Shown here: piece after piece, positions 48,335 to 61,138 of the stretch
How positions within the stretch are numbered: position 1 is the stretch's first letter
Layout: each line of letters starts with the position of its first letter
Assembly (NCBI GenBank): GCA_013398295.1
Contig: VZSF01007301.1
Span: 124,001 to 188,000, forward strand
Length of the DNA: 64,000 bases
Direction of reading: 5' to 3'
Source of the DNA: Chionis minor
Lineage: Eukaryota; Chordata; Aves; Charadriiformes; Chionididae
The notes under the pieces: model-generated
The model's input: the letters and a program-made list of their open reading frames with translations, nothing else
The model's database searches: none
What the model was told of the DNA's origin: nothing
Position numbers and translations under genes: made by a program

Positions 48335-50794
48335 GAAAAACAGTTAACTTATGGTGATTGTCTCAGTGTAGTCCAGATTTCTGGTGTAAACCTTATATTT
48401 TTAAACCCCATATGACTGTTCTCTCCTGCATTTGAGAAGCTGGTTTACAAAACGTCAAGCTTTCATGGAAAGGCTGGTAAATTGCTACTCAGAACCAGTC
48501 TTTATCACATCTGACTTAGTTTTCTTCATCCATACTTGTTGACACATGATTTAATTTGGGTTTTAGGTCCCTATCATGATCAGTGAAATTGCCTGTACTT
48601 CTCAATGGTTTAAACAGATCATGTGAGGACTTGAAGAAACCCCTCCTATTAGGAAATCAGCTGGAGGGTAGGGAAGAGGGCTCAAGAGAATCCTCAGAAG
48701 GCTTCTTGAAAATTAAAGCTGCATGGTACAGGTGATAGGTTTCAGTGCTAACTACTGGTTTTAGGTGAATCTGATGGCAGGTATTTTTTTTCTGGCAAAT
48801 CTGCTTGCATGGCAAGAGCTGACTTTAAATAGGACATACTGCCTGCTTATAGCTAAGCTTCCTGTCAGCTGACTTATCATATTGCACATGTGCATTGTAG
48901 AAAATGGTTGTAGCAAATAAACATGATATTCTCAACGGTTTTGCTATTCAAACGATTTTGCTAAATCAGAAAAAAAAACCAAACAAAAACCAACACACAA
49001 CTGTGGTGATTAACCTTATTGGTAATATTTCTGTCCTCTGAGGATGAGTTAAATGGCACAATTCCAAAAAAAACCTAAAAGCTGGCCTCATTCTCTAGAA
49101 CTATTCTGCCAAATAATGTGTCATGCTCTCCTTGTTACACTTGGTGAATGCTTTAAAAAGGTATTGAACCTGCTTATACTTTCTGAAGACCAGCAGCAAT
49201 GTTCTTTGCTGTCTCAAGAGGCAATCTGCTGATGCTTTCAACTGTGGTATGAAAATACTTTGTTTGCAAATCCTTGTGTGACATTAATGAGATCATGTAA
49301 TTATTAAGTCCCTCTTAACATCCTCACAGAATACTCCTACTTAAAAGAATTTTACAACTAGATATGAATGAGGTAAATAATTTTTTTTTTTTAACTTTTG
49401 TAAATGTAATTCAAGGTTAATAACTTACATTTAGAGATAGGGTCTTGCCTCTGCCATTGGTTTTTTTTTTTAATTATTTTTTTTTTTAAGCAGTCTTATA
49501 GTAAAATCTTTGCTCCAGTTTTCACTCAATACTTACTCCTCCTGAAGGCCCTCTAATGACATGCTAGTAGTTCTGCAACAAATCATTTCTACTATCTGTT
49601 TTTACAGATTTCTGACCCATGGTATATCTTCTTGGTCAGAAAAGGCACCAGTCCAAACCCCCTAGTGAAGTTCCGTTGTTCTACAGCAATGTAACATTAT
49701 CCATGGTTTTAGTCCTCTTTATTAAAGCACTTGAATTGTGAAGTTAGCTTTAAATTTAAGAATTTGTAACATATACCAGGAGTCTGAGTCCCAAAGTTTG
49801 ATTCCCTGGATAACATGGAATATTTTAATGTGTCCCACAAATGAACTTGAACTGGTGTTTTCAAAGAGTATGGAGGGGGCATGAATAGATTTTCCACTAA
49901 CCTCCATGCACTTCAGTGTATCCTGCTGCCCTGGTGCCTCAGCCCTTCAAAGAAGTCTGCTCTGTAGATTTTGTGCTAAGGGTAGCTCTTCCATCAATAC
50001 ACCTTTCACTTTACTATCTCAACATTAGATCAGTAATGAACTTCTTCAGTTTGTGTTGATCTGGTTCAAAACAATGGAGCTGTCTGGAATAAAGTGCATT
50101 GGAAATTGGAGATGTATGTAAGGAATCAGCCTAATCTAGAGAAGTTTGAGATACAGCTCTGCCATTGAGATGTATACCCTGTGACCACTGATAAAGGAGT
50201 GGTAGTAGACAATCAGAGTAAGTACAGAATTTAAAATGGAAGACAAAGGCTTCTGTATACCACATCCCAGAGCAGAATTCAGAAAGAATAAAAAATAAGC
50301 TAGTGGTTTGAAAGGCTGACATACCAGAGGTAAGCACTGCCAGTTAAAACATAACATAATGTAAAACTCCATCAGGCAAAGGAGACAAACTATGGCTGAG
50401 AACTTGGAGGTGAAAAGACTACAAATCATCTTCCCCTTCAGGTCTAACTCTAGTTCTAGAATCTGCGGAGTATTATTTTACTTTATTTCATTAGTAATAG
50501 CACGATATTATATGTTTTTGAGCCATGTAGCCATTGGGAATGTGTTGCATCTGGTGATAGTGACAGTCACATTGGGAGGGGTATAATAAGAGCACTAGGA
50601 ACTCAATATTTAATATTTTTTGTAAGACTTGTCTGCTTAGAATGGTTTATTGGCTGTTGAACTTGTCTCTTGAGTGAATGTCTTTCATCCTGCTGTAAAC
50701 AAGACAGATTGAAAAGGCTGAAGATCACATGTTGAAGATGAAGTGTAATAACATTTAGGAAGAAAACTAACACTGTACTGGGATACTTCTCATT
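48335..50794. other. Gene-free stretch
   Basis: AT-rich DNA with T-runs near 49380-49392 and 49459-49488. No recognised gene or repeat. Confidence 0.5.
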
Positions 50795-53044
50795 GATGGT
50801 TGTAGCGACCATGAAATAGTAGAATTTAATATTCTCAGGGCAGCAAAGAGGGTATACAGTAGACTCGCTACCCTGGACTTCAGGAGGGCAGACTTTGGAC
50901 TCCTGAGAGAACTGATTGGCAGGGTAGCGTGGGAAAAAGAACTGGAGGGGAGAGGAGCCCATGAAAGTTGGTTAGTGTTCAGGGATCACCTTCTCCACGC
51001 TCAGGAGAGGTGCATCCCAAAAAAGAAAAAGTCAGGCAAAATAGCCAGAAGACCTGCGTGGATGAATAAGGAAGTGTTAGATAAGCTCAAAATCAAAAAG
51101 GAGGCCTATAGAGGGTGGAAGCAAGGACAGGTGGACTGGGTGGAATATAGAGAAACTGTCCGAGTGGCCAGGAACCATATCAGGCAGGCGAAAGCCCTAA
51201 GAGAACTGAATCTGGCCAAGGACATCAAAGACAATAAGAAAAAATTCTATAGCTATGTCAGGGAAAAAGGTAGGACTTGGGAGGCTGTGGGCCCTCTCCG
51301 GAAGGAAACGGGAGACCTGGCCACCCAGGATATGGATAAGGCTGAGGTACTGAATGACTTTTTTGCCTCAGTCTTCACTGGCAAGGGCTCTAACTGCACT
51401 GTCCAAGTCACAGTAGGTAAAACCAGGGGCTCTGAGAATGGAGAACTGCCCACAGTAGGAGAAGATCAGGTTCGAGACCACCTGAACAACCTGAAAGTGC
51501 ACAAGTCCATGGGACCTGATGAAATTCATCCCCGGGTCCTGAAGGAGCTGGCGGACCAAGTTGCGAAGCCACTTTCCATCATATTTGAGAAATCGTGGCA
51601 GTCTGGTGAAATTCCTGTGGATTGGAAAAAGGGGAACATAACCCCGATATTCAAGAAAGGAAAAAAAGAGGACCCAGGAAACTATAGGCCAGTCAGTCTC
51701 ACCTCTGTGCCTGGCAAGATCATGGAGCAGATCCTCCTGGAATCTCTGCTAAGGCACATGGAAAATAAGGAGGTGATTGGAGACAGCCAACATGGCTTCA
51801 CCAAGGGCAAATCCTGCCTGACAAACCTGATGGCCTTCTACGATACTGCCACGAACTTGGTGGACAAAGGCAGAGCAACGGACGTCATCTACCTGGACTT
51901 AAGCAAAGCATTTGACACTGTCCCGCATGACATCCTGGTCTCCAAATTGGAGAGTCACGGGTTCGATGAATGGACCACTCGGTGGATAAGGAACTGGCTG
52001 GATGGCCGCACTCAAAGGGTTGTGGTTAATGGGTCAATGTCCACGTGGCGGCCAGTGACGAGTGGTGTCCCGCAAGGGTCAGTACTGGGACCAGTGCTAT
52101 TTAACATCTTTGTTGGAGACATGGACAGTGGGATCGAGTGCACCCTCAGCAAGTTTGCCGATGACACCAAGCTCGGTGGCGCGGTTGACACACTGGAGGG
52201 AAGGGATGCCATCCAGAGGGACCTGGACAGGCTTGAGAGGTGGGCTAATGCAAATGGCATGAAGTTCAACCAAGCCAAGTGCAGAGTCCTACACCTGGGA
52301 CGTGGCAATCCCAGGCATAAATACAGGCTGGGCAGAGAATGGCTGGAGAGCAGCCCTGAGGAGAAGGACTTGGGAGTGCTCATGGATGAGAAGCTCAACA
52401 TGAGCCGGCAGTGCGCGCTGGCAGCCCAGAAAGCCAACCGTATCCTGGGTTGCATCAAAAGAAGCGTGGCCAGCAGGGCACGGGAGGTGATTCTCCCCCT
52501 CTACTCTGCGCTTGTGAGACCCCACCTGGAGTACTGTGTCCAGCTCTGGAGTCCTCAACATAGAAAGGACATGGAACTGTTGGAACAGGTCCAGCGAAGG
52601 GCCACTAAGATGATTAGAGGGATGGAGCACCTCTCCTATGAGGACAGGCTGAGAGAGCTGGGGCTGTTCAGCCTGGAGAAGAGAAGGCTCCGGGGAGACC
52701 TGATAGCAGCCTTTCAGTATCTGAAGGGAGCCTACAGGAGAGCTGGAGAGGGACTCTTTGTCAGGAAGTCTAGTGCTAGGACAAGGGGTAATGTTTTTAA
52801 ATTGGAAGAGGGGAGATTTAGATTAGATATTAGGAAGAAGTTCTTTACTGTGAGGGTGGTGAGGCACTGGAACAGGTTACCCAGGGAAGTTGTGGAGGCC
52901 CCATCCCTGGAAGTGTTTAAGGCCAGGCTGGATGGGGCTTTGAGCAACCTGCTCTAGTGAGAGGTGTCCCTGCCCATGGCAGGGGGGTTGGAACTTGATG
53001 ATCTTTAAGGTCCCTTCCAACTCTAACCATTCTATGATTCTATG
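50795..53044 (+). mobile_element. Young 5'-truncated CR1 LINE
   Basis: CR1 similarity starts abruptly at about 50795 inside the endonuclease ([10 protein letters not shown]) and ends with two perfect ATTCTATG repeats at 53029-53044. The 3' UTR is 'agtgagaggtgtccctgccc', 'atggcaggggggttggaact', 'ttaaggtcccttccaactct'. The lack of any coding lesion makes it the youngest CR1 in the window. Truncation at the 5' end is the usual result of incomplete reverse transcription. Confidence 0.96.
50798..52957 (+). CDS. CR1 ORF2 fragment: intact reverse transcriptase, truncated endonuclease
   Basis: 720 consecutive codons including the TAG stop. The frame enters from the truncation point with no native start; a GTG at 50975 is only an internal codon. 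Order: end of endonuclease ([20 protein letters not shown]), linker ([10 protein letters not shown]), then reverse transcriptase with [13 protein letters not shown] (near 51680), [41 protein letters not shown] and catalytic FADD at 52154-52165. The C-terminal domain has [43 protein letters not shown] and [20 protein letters not shown]. The family protein copies CR1 RNA into DNA at a nicked target. Without the N-terminal endonuclease and promoter this copy should not move on its own. Expression is unknown. Confidence 0.93.
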   Translation, partial: GCSDHEIVEFNILRAAKRVYSRLATLDFRRADFGLLRELIGRVAWEKELEGRGAHESWLVFRDHLLHAQERCIPKKKKSGKIARRPAWMNKEVLDKLKIKKEAYRGWKQGQVDWVEYRETVRVARNHIRQAKALRELNLAKDIKDNKKKFYSYVREKGRTWEAVGPLRKETGDLATQDMDKAEVLNDFFASVFTGKGSNCTVQVTVGKTRGSENGELPTVGEDQVRDHLNNLKVHKSMGPDEIHPRVLKELADQVAKPLSIIFEKSWQSGEIPVDWKKGNITPIFKKGKKEDPGNYRPVSLTSVPGKIMEQILLESLLRHMENKEVIGDSQHGFTKGKSCLTNLMAFYDTATNLVDKGRATDVIYLDLSKAFDTVPHDILVSKLESHGFDEWTTRWIRNWLDGRTQRVVVNGSMSTWRPVTSGVPQGSVLGPVLFNIFVGDMDSGIECTLSKFADDTKLGGAVDTLEGRDAIQRDLDRLERWANANGMKFNQAKCRVLHLGRGNPRHKYRLGREWLESSPEEKDLGVLMDEKLNMSRQCALAAQKANRILGCIKRSVASRAREVILPLYSALVRPHLEYCVQLWSPQHRKDMELLEQVQRRATKMIRGMEHLSYEDRLRELGLFSLEKRRLRGDLIAAFQYLKGAYRRAGEGLFVRKSSARTRGNVFKLEEGRFRLDIRKKFFTVRVVRHWNRLPREVVEAPSLEVFKARLDGALSNLL

Positions 53045-53340
53045 TAAATAATTTTATTTAATATGTATGAAGATCCTTGGCTTTCCCCCAGCAGTGCACA
53101 CAGAGGAGTGTTACTAGTTATTTAACCCACAAGGCTTTGGAGAAGCCTGATTGAATTGTGTAAGTAACAAAGTTTTTATTGCTGTTTTCACTGGGCTGCA
53201 CAAGTAAGCACTGCCTCTTGCTTAGCTAAGACAGCAAGATTAAAATTACAAGATGTGGCAACAGAAAGGAAATTTATGATTTTGGCGTGCTCAGGACCCA
53301 TTTATTTTCTGCAGACCAGGAGTAGCCAGGGTCAATAGGA

Positions 53341-53440
53341 CAAGGTGTTGAGCCAACTTATCCAGACCTTGCTTTTGCCAAGAAGGTTGGACTGCATGAT
53401 CCTTGAGGTCCCTTCCAACCTGATATTCTATGATTCCATG
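53341..53440 (+). mobile_element. CR1 3' tail, about 100 bp
   Basis: Starts at 'caaggtgttgagccaactta', has 'aaggttggactgcatgatcc' and 'ttgaggtcccttccaacctg', and ends with 'attctatgattccatg' near 53440. This is an extreme 5' truncation of the 'gcaacct...ggttgga' tail type, sitting 300 bp beyond the young copy and in the same orientation. Confidence 0.88.
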
Positions 53441-56400
53441 AATAGTCGTCACTATTTCTGCTATGTGGGGTGGGATTCTTTCATGGCTGCCTAAGGGGCT
53501 TGGAGACTTGGTTAAAATAAATGGCACCTGGGTCTCCAGATCCTCGAGGTGATGTGGAAAATTTCAGCCTTGGCCCATCTGCATCTCAGCTTTCCTAATA
53601 AGGAAAACCAGACTTGCAGCATTTCATGTTTGACACTAGAACATAAAGCTTTCCTCCACTGGAATCTGCAGAAGATGCTGAGGTAACATAGGGCAGCTGT
53701 GCAGGGACAGAAATCACCTCTTGGAGCAGTAGCTGAGTGAATTAACTGCTTTGGAGCTCCTTTTTTTATTGCCTTCATATAGCTAATCTTGCAGGGAAGG
53801 AACTGTCTCATGTGAAGTCTGATGGCAGGCAAGACAACAGCAAAACCGTCCTCTGCCATGACTGATGGGAAGGAAGCAGTTATTCTTCCTCTTCCCAGAT
53901 GTTTCAAGATGCTGTTAAGATTTAGGTTAATGTTAAGATAGTATGTATAAAGAAAAAAAAATGAAAGATAGAACATAAAGATGTTAAAACAAGTGCTTAT
54001 ATTGTATTATTAATAAGCCAAGAGATAAAGTGTAGGTTTTTAATTCATTCTTCCAACTTATGCATTCACTTTGATTATAGCGACATAATTAAGATGGGTA
54101 ATTACAAACCCTGTGTTTCCTAGTAACATATTCATGCAGTAGTAGCTATGGTGTTTTACAATATCAAGCTCATATGTAAAGCAAATTATCTATTTAGTTG
54201 GAATGATATCGCTAGAGCCAAATTAAATTCTCTGATAAGCACAACTATTCATTAGCTGGCTGAACATTATCTAAAAGCCACTTGTATCTCAGTAACAAAG
54301 TTGGAATATTATCCTATCCTAGATACATTTGCTCTCAAAAGCTTAATACACAAGTTTAACTGATCAGCTGAGACCATTTTGGTTTCGATTTCCTAATTAA
54401 CTTGAATTAAATTGCTGCTGACACATCTGTCTTAGAGTTGGTTTCACTGAGCTTCTGACCTACTGCAAAATCTTTTTCTTAGGCAGGATAAGATCTACTT
54501 CTGAAATGACAAAAAGGAAAAAGGAGTTTTCAATAGGCAGCTAGGTGGGTTCGCCTTGAATCGATTGTTTTACGCTGTTGAATTTTAAAATGCGCTGTTA
54601 ATAGTACTATTAGGTGCTGAGCATGCTGGAGAGGTGTCTTCAGGTATTTAAATCAAAATAAATAAAATATTGACTAAGCTGAACTCAGTAGCTCACTGAA
54701 TTAAACTGAAGCGGTATGTCCCAGTTTCAAACAATATATATGCAGAGATTTATTCCAGTTTAAATCGATGCATAAAATTCTCCACTTTCAATTGATTTGG
54801 CGCAAATATGTGCGCATAGACAAAATCTGAGAGGTACTGTTACACTGCTCTAAAAGTTGCAGGGTGATTTTCACTTTTCCTTGAACACTGTAATTTCCTA
54901 TGTCCTCTTCCAATTTCTTAGTACATTGTGTAGTTTTCCCATAGGCCAGTATCAGGGGTAAGGTGGGACAGTAAAGCGCTGTTTCTCTGTCTGTAGCATA
55001 GTAGAACAGAGATGCTCCTTTCAGTGTTTCTCTTCACCCATCCAAGGTAGGATCTTGCACCCCTGCACAAGTCCCTGAGAAGGACTTTTGCCTGGAAATT
55101 TCAGAACAGCAAGAAAAATAATGGAGGACAACTTTCTTCTCATAGTTTCAGTGTTTCATACCAATAGTCTATGCCACCCCCTGGTGCAGAATTCCATGTT
55201 GGTAAGACAGTACAGGAGTTGATGTCTCCTGTCAATCTGAGCAGGAAGCTGTATCCGGAAGATACCAGTCTTCAGTGATCCAGTAGTTCATATGTATTTG
55301 GCTCTTAACAGCTGTAACTTGCTTATGTACTGAGTACTCATTTCCTGTCATTGTACAGTATCTTGCATATATTGTATTACTGATATTACTGTATTACTGA
55401 TCTATTTTTTAATGAATTAACATTCCTGGTTTGTGCATTGTGACTCTGTGTATAGATTCTTGCTCATATCAGGTAAGTCTGATGATTTGAATATTAGGAT
55501 TACTTCGTTTCAGGGAGAATCAGTGTATATACACGTGATTAGAGGCAAAGAACAAGCCATTAACTTTATTCTGTTTCTGGCTTCATCTGATTTAAAGACA
55601 CATACTATCTACAGAAGTAAAAGCTAGATAGTTTATTTCTTACAGTTTCAGTATTATTTTAATCCATTAATTAAGGTATGCATGAAGATAAATATATATT
55701 GATCCACTGAATACGGTCCACTTCTGAGACTCAGATCTTAATCTCAAAATTCAGGGCCAAGTAAAATGAGGTAGGTTGGTGGGGTTTTTTGCATTAGGTT
55801 CAACTCTTGGTCTAGAATATTCTGTAATAAAGCAAATATATTGCAATTGAAAGAAACTCGCACAGTAATAAGCAGAAAGAAGAGCTGCACCCTTCCATGG
55901 TGGTTCAGATTTGTTTGGAATAAATAGCACTGGCGCTTAGATATTTTCTTTGAAGTAAAAAAAGGTGTCACTGCTATGATCCTCCAGGAGCCCAGAGCTT
56001 TGAGCTAGGTTTTCTGTGCCTTTTCAAAAGTGATGTTTCTAGTCATTGAGATCAAATATAAACTAGAAAAGCAAACTTCTTAAAGGGTAGAGAAAATACA
56101 AAGTGAGGTAGAAATAAAATAGGCTTATAAACCTGTATCTCCCTCCAGTTCTGTGTTCTTTCAGGGTGAGTCTTACTTTCAACCCAGTAAGTTGATGGCT
56201 TCCTAAATCACAGCAATTGCTACACAATCTAGTCTGGGTCCCCAGGAAAAGCCTTACTTTCTGTTCCCCTGAGGTCTGGCTCTGCATGCTCATTGTTTAC
56301 ATGAGGAGTCTTCTGGCCTCTTCTAGGTGAAGCCTCCCTACCAGCTCTCTCGCATTTTATAATATCATTTCCCCTTTTGCCTTCAGCTCTTTAGTTTGTT

Positions 56401-59400
56401 GGGTTTTTTTTCTTGAGCAATAGCTTAGAGAGTGTATAATTTAAACCTTTTTAAGGTGCAGATGGTCTGTTAGATGTCTTTCCTTCTTTACATCTGAACT
56501 TTCGTCTGGTGGACTAAATGTTGCCAAATACTGGAGTTTGTATCTACTATGCCAAGGACCCATCTACCCTTAAATCCCTTGTTTACTGGCAGCATGCCAA
56601 TGAGACCAGAACTGAATGAATCCCTGATGTGGATGATACCTGGAACACAGATATTATCTGATCAAGTGAATATATAAGCATACAAATTGAGTTAAGTTGT
56701 TTTAAAAAAAGGTACAACCCTCCTGCATCCTTAGCATCCCGTTTTTATTGATGTATTGTGTGTTGGGTAAGGAATTGCTTATGAACTAATATAAGAATAA
56801 TAAATGCCAGATCATAAGTATCATAATCTTATATGAGACTACAAATTCATGGGAAGAAGGACCAGAACAGCCTATAGCCAGAATTTTCAGAGCCCTTACC
56901 TGAGATCCAGAAGGCCAAGATTAAGGCCTGCTCCAACATGTCCAGTCACAAAGTTACCATCTGCAAAAAAAGCAGCGTGGAAATAAATCACACTGTGTAG
57001 TCTTCATCTTCCTGAAGTCCTTGCTAGAACTCTCCTTTAACTTCTTCATTGTTTTTCCTTCTACTGACTTATGCCCTAGTCTGAGGGTGACAGCAAGGAA
57101 TAATTATTGTGTGTAGCAAACCACAAGGAGAATGTTTTTACTTGACCATTGTGGGCATCACCATGTACTCCAAACACTTCCTAGGGTTGGAGGGGACAAA
57201 GTAAAAGCCAGTTATATATTTCCATGTTTTAGTGCAGAGGGACTTTTTTGCCTATTGTTTGAAATGAGCAAGGCCAACAGGAACAACTGCTGTGCCTGAA
57301 TTAAGTGGTTTCCTTCCTTAATACTTGTGGAATTTTCCCCTTTTTTTCTCTTTAAAACCGAATCTTATAATTAAAATTAAAATCAATGCCATAATGATAT
57401 GATAATCTGCAGGTCAGTCTGACCTATAGTGCTTAACTGTTGGGGTGAGGTAGATATAATAAATGGTAAATATTTAGAGTTGTGCATTCCAGTTACAGCA
57501 AAATGTCAATTCCATTCCTGCTGCAGTAATTACTGCCAAATGTGGGAATGTGCATTTTAATTGTCAGGTGTTTGGGGTTTTTTGGCGCAATGTAAAGCAG
57601 TATAGTGAGAGATGATGCTCATAAGGAGAAGAAAAGAATGTCTTAAACACCAGCTGTACATATTTTTAAAATGGCAGTCTGAGCAGGTGGAGATGGGGTG
57701 GAATACCCTGGGTCCTGTTTTACCTCAAATCAGGACAGATATAAATTGAAAGACAGTTTCACATGGAATGAGAAGAGTAAAATACCAGCAGTAGTTTCAG
57801 TAGTTTACTTTTGAGTTTGTTTCCCCCACTCTGGATCATGTTAGTTAACCACATTTGCAAGAATAGGCTATTTAGTATAGGTGCTCTCCTAAATCAAAGT
57901 TGCCTGTCTGAAGTAAGGTCCAGATCCAAAAAAGCGCATGAATGACTCCAGTGATTCCAAGGACCTGAGACTGAAAGCTGTGTTTCTGTATGTCCTATGG
58001 GTTGTACCCCTGTATGTTGGCCCCTGCCCGAATGTACTGAACAGCTACAATTCTCCTTCATTTTATGGATATGTTTGATGTTACAGACCCATGCAGAATG
58101 AGCAGAGGATGCATCTACCAGGAATCAAAAGCATGGTTGCATATGCTTAGATTTAGGTAGGTAGCCTTGATATTTTTGCCCAGCTTTTTACCAAAGTTAA
58201 TTTACATAGTAAGACAGCATTCCAATTTAACTAGATCAACTTAATGCTTCAGTTAATGTCACACAATGAAGTGTTACCTGCTACAACATTTTCCACATGT
58301 GAAGTATTATACATTAATAAGATTTATTAGTAGGTAGTAAACAATTCCCATCACTGGCTTCAATAAAGAAAAAAAAAAAATCTATTTCCAGCATGGAGAA
58401 TAACTTCAAGAAAGGCAGAGTTAAAAAAAATATTTTGAAGCTGGAAGATTCAGTTTAGTTTACACTTCCACACTGGAACAGATATTTGCTTCCACAGAAG
58501 ATAAGGGATTAAGTATTCTCCCACTGTTTAACTGCTGTAGAACTGTCGGTTTTGGTCTGGTCAGTCAGCTGAAGCAGAAGTCACTAAAGAGGCTGAAGGT
58601 GAAGTTGGTCTTTTGGTCTGTGAACTAACTTGTGCAAGTCCAGTATGTATAGAGACAATAGGCCTTGTAAAAGAGGAGAGCAAGCTCTCCTCTTCTGATA
58701 AGGCATGTTAATATCCCAGGAAGCAGTAGAAGAAAGAGAACCTGCTTTGTTAATAGGAGCTCTCTATCCTGCTGCACTGAGCTCAGATTTCAGATGAGAA
58801 AGAAGAAAGACAAAAGGAGATGGTGATCCAATCCAGGCAAGGATTCTGGAGAGGTCATATCTCCTTAGTGTGTTGCCATGGTACTTATAAGGATGCATCC
58901 TGGTGATGAAATCTGGCCAATTTATTGGTTACCAGTAAGTCGATGGAAATGCTTTTTCTGGTCGCAAGTTGATTAGCATTTTGGATTATTCTACTGTTTA
59001 CAGGCCTTTACTACATAGTCTGATCAAACAATTTTCAGCGTGACAATTCTCTTTTAGTCTGTTTGTTCTGATTGCTGGCTTTTCTTTGCATCCAGTGTTT
59101 ATTGTTGGTTCAGCTTGGATGTCTGAAACTTCTAAAGCAGAACAATCAGTGGTGGATAATGTGAGTAGCAAATATCCTTGTTCCCATGTGAGCAGGGACA
59201 AAACTGTGTTCACATAAAACATTCCTACAAATAAATCTTTCTTCTCTTTATAAAGTGAACTTTGAAACAGATAGTCAAATATTGAGCTTTAAAAGAATGC
59301 ACATTTATAAAACACTTCAAACTAACTGGTATTGGGGCTGTCCCAATTTTAGGACTTGGGAGTCTCTTGGGTTGGGTTAAGGTTTCTCAGAACGGTGACT

Positions 59401-61031
59401 CTGAATTTATCTTAGTTGTCCTGTCCACCCACACTTTTAAATTTTACCAGTTCTCTTAGGCAAAATCAGAGGTGATTTGCACTGTAATATTCTTTTGGGA
59501 AAGGGATGAGAGGAAGCTCACACATTCCAAAAGAATCTGAGCTAGGATGATTAGCATGTGAGACAAAAAGGATGCCTGTGAGTTGTTTCTCTAGTTACAT
59601 ACTCCTCCTCACAAAACTGGAGTGCAAACTATAGAGATGTATATGCTTTTTAATTATTAGTTTTGGTTGTGTATGTGTCCCTATGGGTAGCATCTATAAA
59701 TACTCTTTAGTTTTTCTACACCTCTGCAATTATTTAATCTGAGAGCACTGGCTTTACTCAACTTATACCAATGTATGTCAGCTGAGGTTTTGACCTGTGC
59801 TACCTCACACTGCCTTTAAGAAGGCTAGATTAATTAAATTGAAAAATTGCACTGTACATTAAACTATTTCAAAGAAATGAAAACTTGAAACTTCACCTTG
59901 TCTTTCTAGATGCAAGCCAAATCTTAGCTTAGACTTGTAACACAAAAAAGGTTAACTCCAGTTGGTTAATTATATATTATGTCAGTTAAGGATTCTGTTT
60001 TGAAAATGATATTCAGTTCTGAATTATGCACTCTGAAAATATAGAAGCAGAATTCTTGTTTCTATATTTATACTTTTATGTCAATACTAACATATTGAAA
60101 GTATCCAAGCATCCAGGTGATGTAATCGACAATGGTAGGTACGTGGCATTTTTTTTGTGATGAGGAAAGAGGGTGTGGGTGTTTTGGGGAGGCTCTTCTT
60201 TTCTTTGTGAGATAAAGGAGGGAAGTAATATAGCGCAGTTGGGAGTCCCAGACAACAAAGGCAGAAATAAAAGGAAAAGCCTCTGAAGAGCACATGGCTA
60301 TTTCATGCTTGAATCTGCATATTGCTTTACCTAAATTTCTCTTGTTCGGACCCAATGGATTCAATGGGCAGGGAACTGCACTGAACTATTTCAATATTAT
60401 TTCAGATTATTTCAAGGCTTTTATGGAAGTAAGGTGTTTGGCAGATACTTAAAGGCTATTAGAGAGAATTCATCCTATGTTTATCCTACTTCTCATATTT
60501 TTTTTCCTAAAGGTTCTCTAACCATTGTTGGAGAATAGACAGTGGACTAGATGGGTTTGTAATCCAAATCCCAGGGGCATCAACTGGTTGCATGTGACGC
60601 TAATGCAGATCCTTGTATTGAGAAAGATAGGGAATTTTATAGATTTTAAAATTTTACTTATTTTGAACCTTGATGGAAACATTATTGACACCTATAAGAA
60701 ATATCCTTTGACTTTAGTGGATCTAGCTGTTTCAGTTTTGTGGAAGAAACAGCCATTCAAAACTAACCTATCAGAGTTTAACAATCAATCAGAAAGAAAA
60801 ACAAAAAAAAAACCAATCACTTTCTGTTGCTTCAGTTTCTCTTTTATACTCATGACTTTTGTTCACACATGTTGGGATGAATTTGTTCATAGTCACTCGC
60901 AGAGCAGCTCTAGGTCTTCCAAACCTCCATCACACTGCCTGGATCCAGCTTGATGTCAGAACCATGCAGCCATTTCTGTTTTCCGACCGTGCTGGGTTAG
61001 CTTTCAGATCTCTGGAGTTTATATGTGGCTC
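53441..61031. other. Gene-free stretch
   Basis: No recognised gene. The stretch 54000-54440 is AT-rich, non-repetitive and full of TAATTA/AATTAA words (possible conserved non-coding element). The stretch 57490-57570 has three CATTCC/GGAATG words. A 142-codon open stretch at 60525-60953 is unrecognised. A short A-run lies near 58369-58380. Confidence 0.5.
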
Positions 61032-61138
61032 CATAGAATCATAGAAATCATAGTTTGGAAGAGACCTTCAAGATCATCGAGTCCAACCATAAACCTATGC
61101 CAAAACCACCCCTAAACCATGTCCCTCAGCACCATCTT
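61032..61138 (-). mobile_element. CR1 3' tail, antisense
   Basis: Reads 'catagaatcatagaaatcat', then 'ttggaagagaccttcaagat', 'catcgagtccaacc' and 'aaccatgtccctcagcacca', which is the reverse complement of the 'ctgagggacatggttta' CR1 tail type at 9800-10008. Confidence 0.9.

Noticed and set aside
57490..57570. Three CATTCC/GGAATG words, possible TEAD-site cluster
   Set aside because: Six-base words recur by chance at this length; no other support.
60525..60953. 142-codon open frame
   Set aside because: Low-complexity AT-coded peptide (Lys/Phe/Ile-rich) with no recognised motif.
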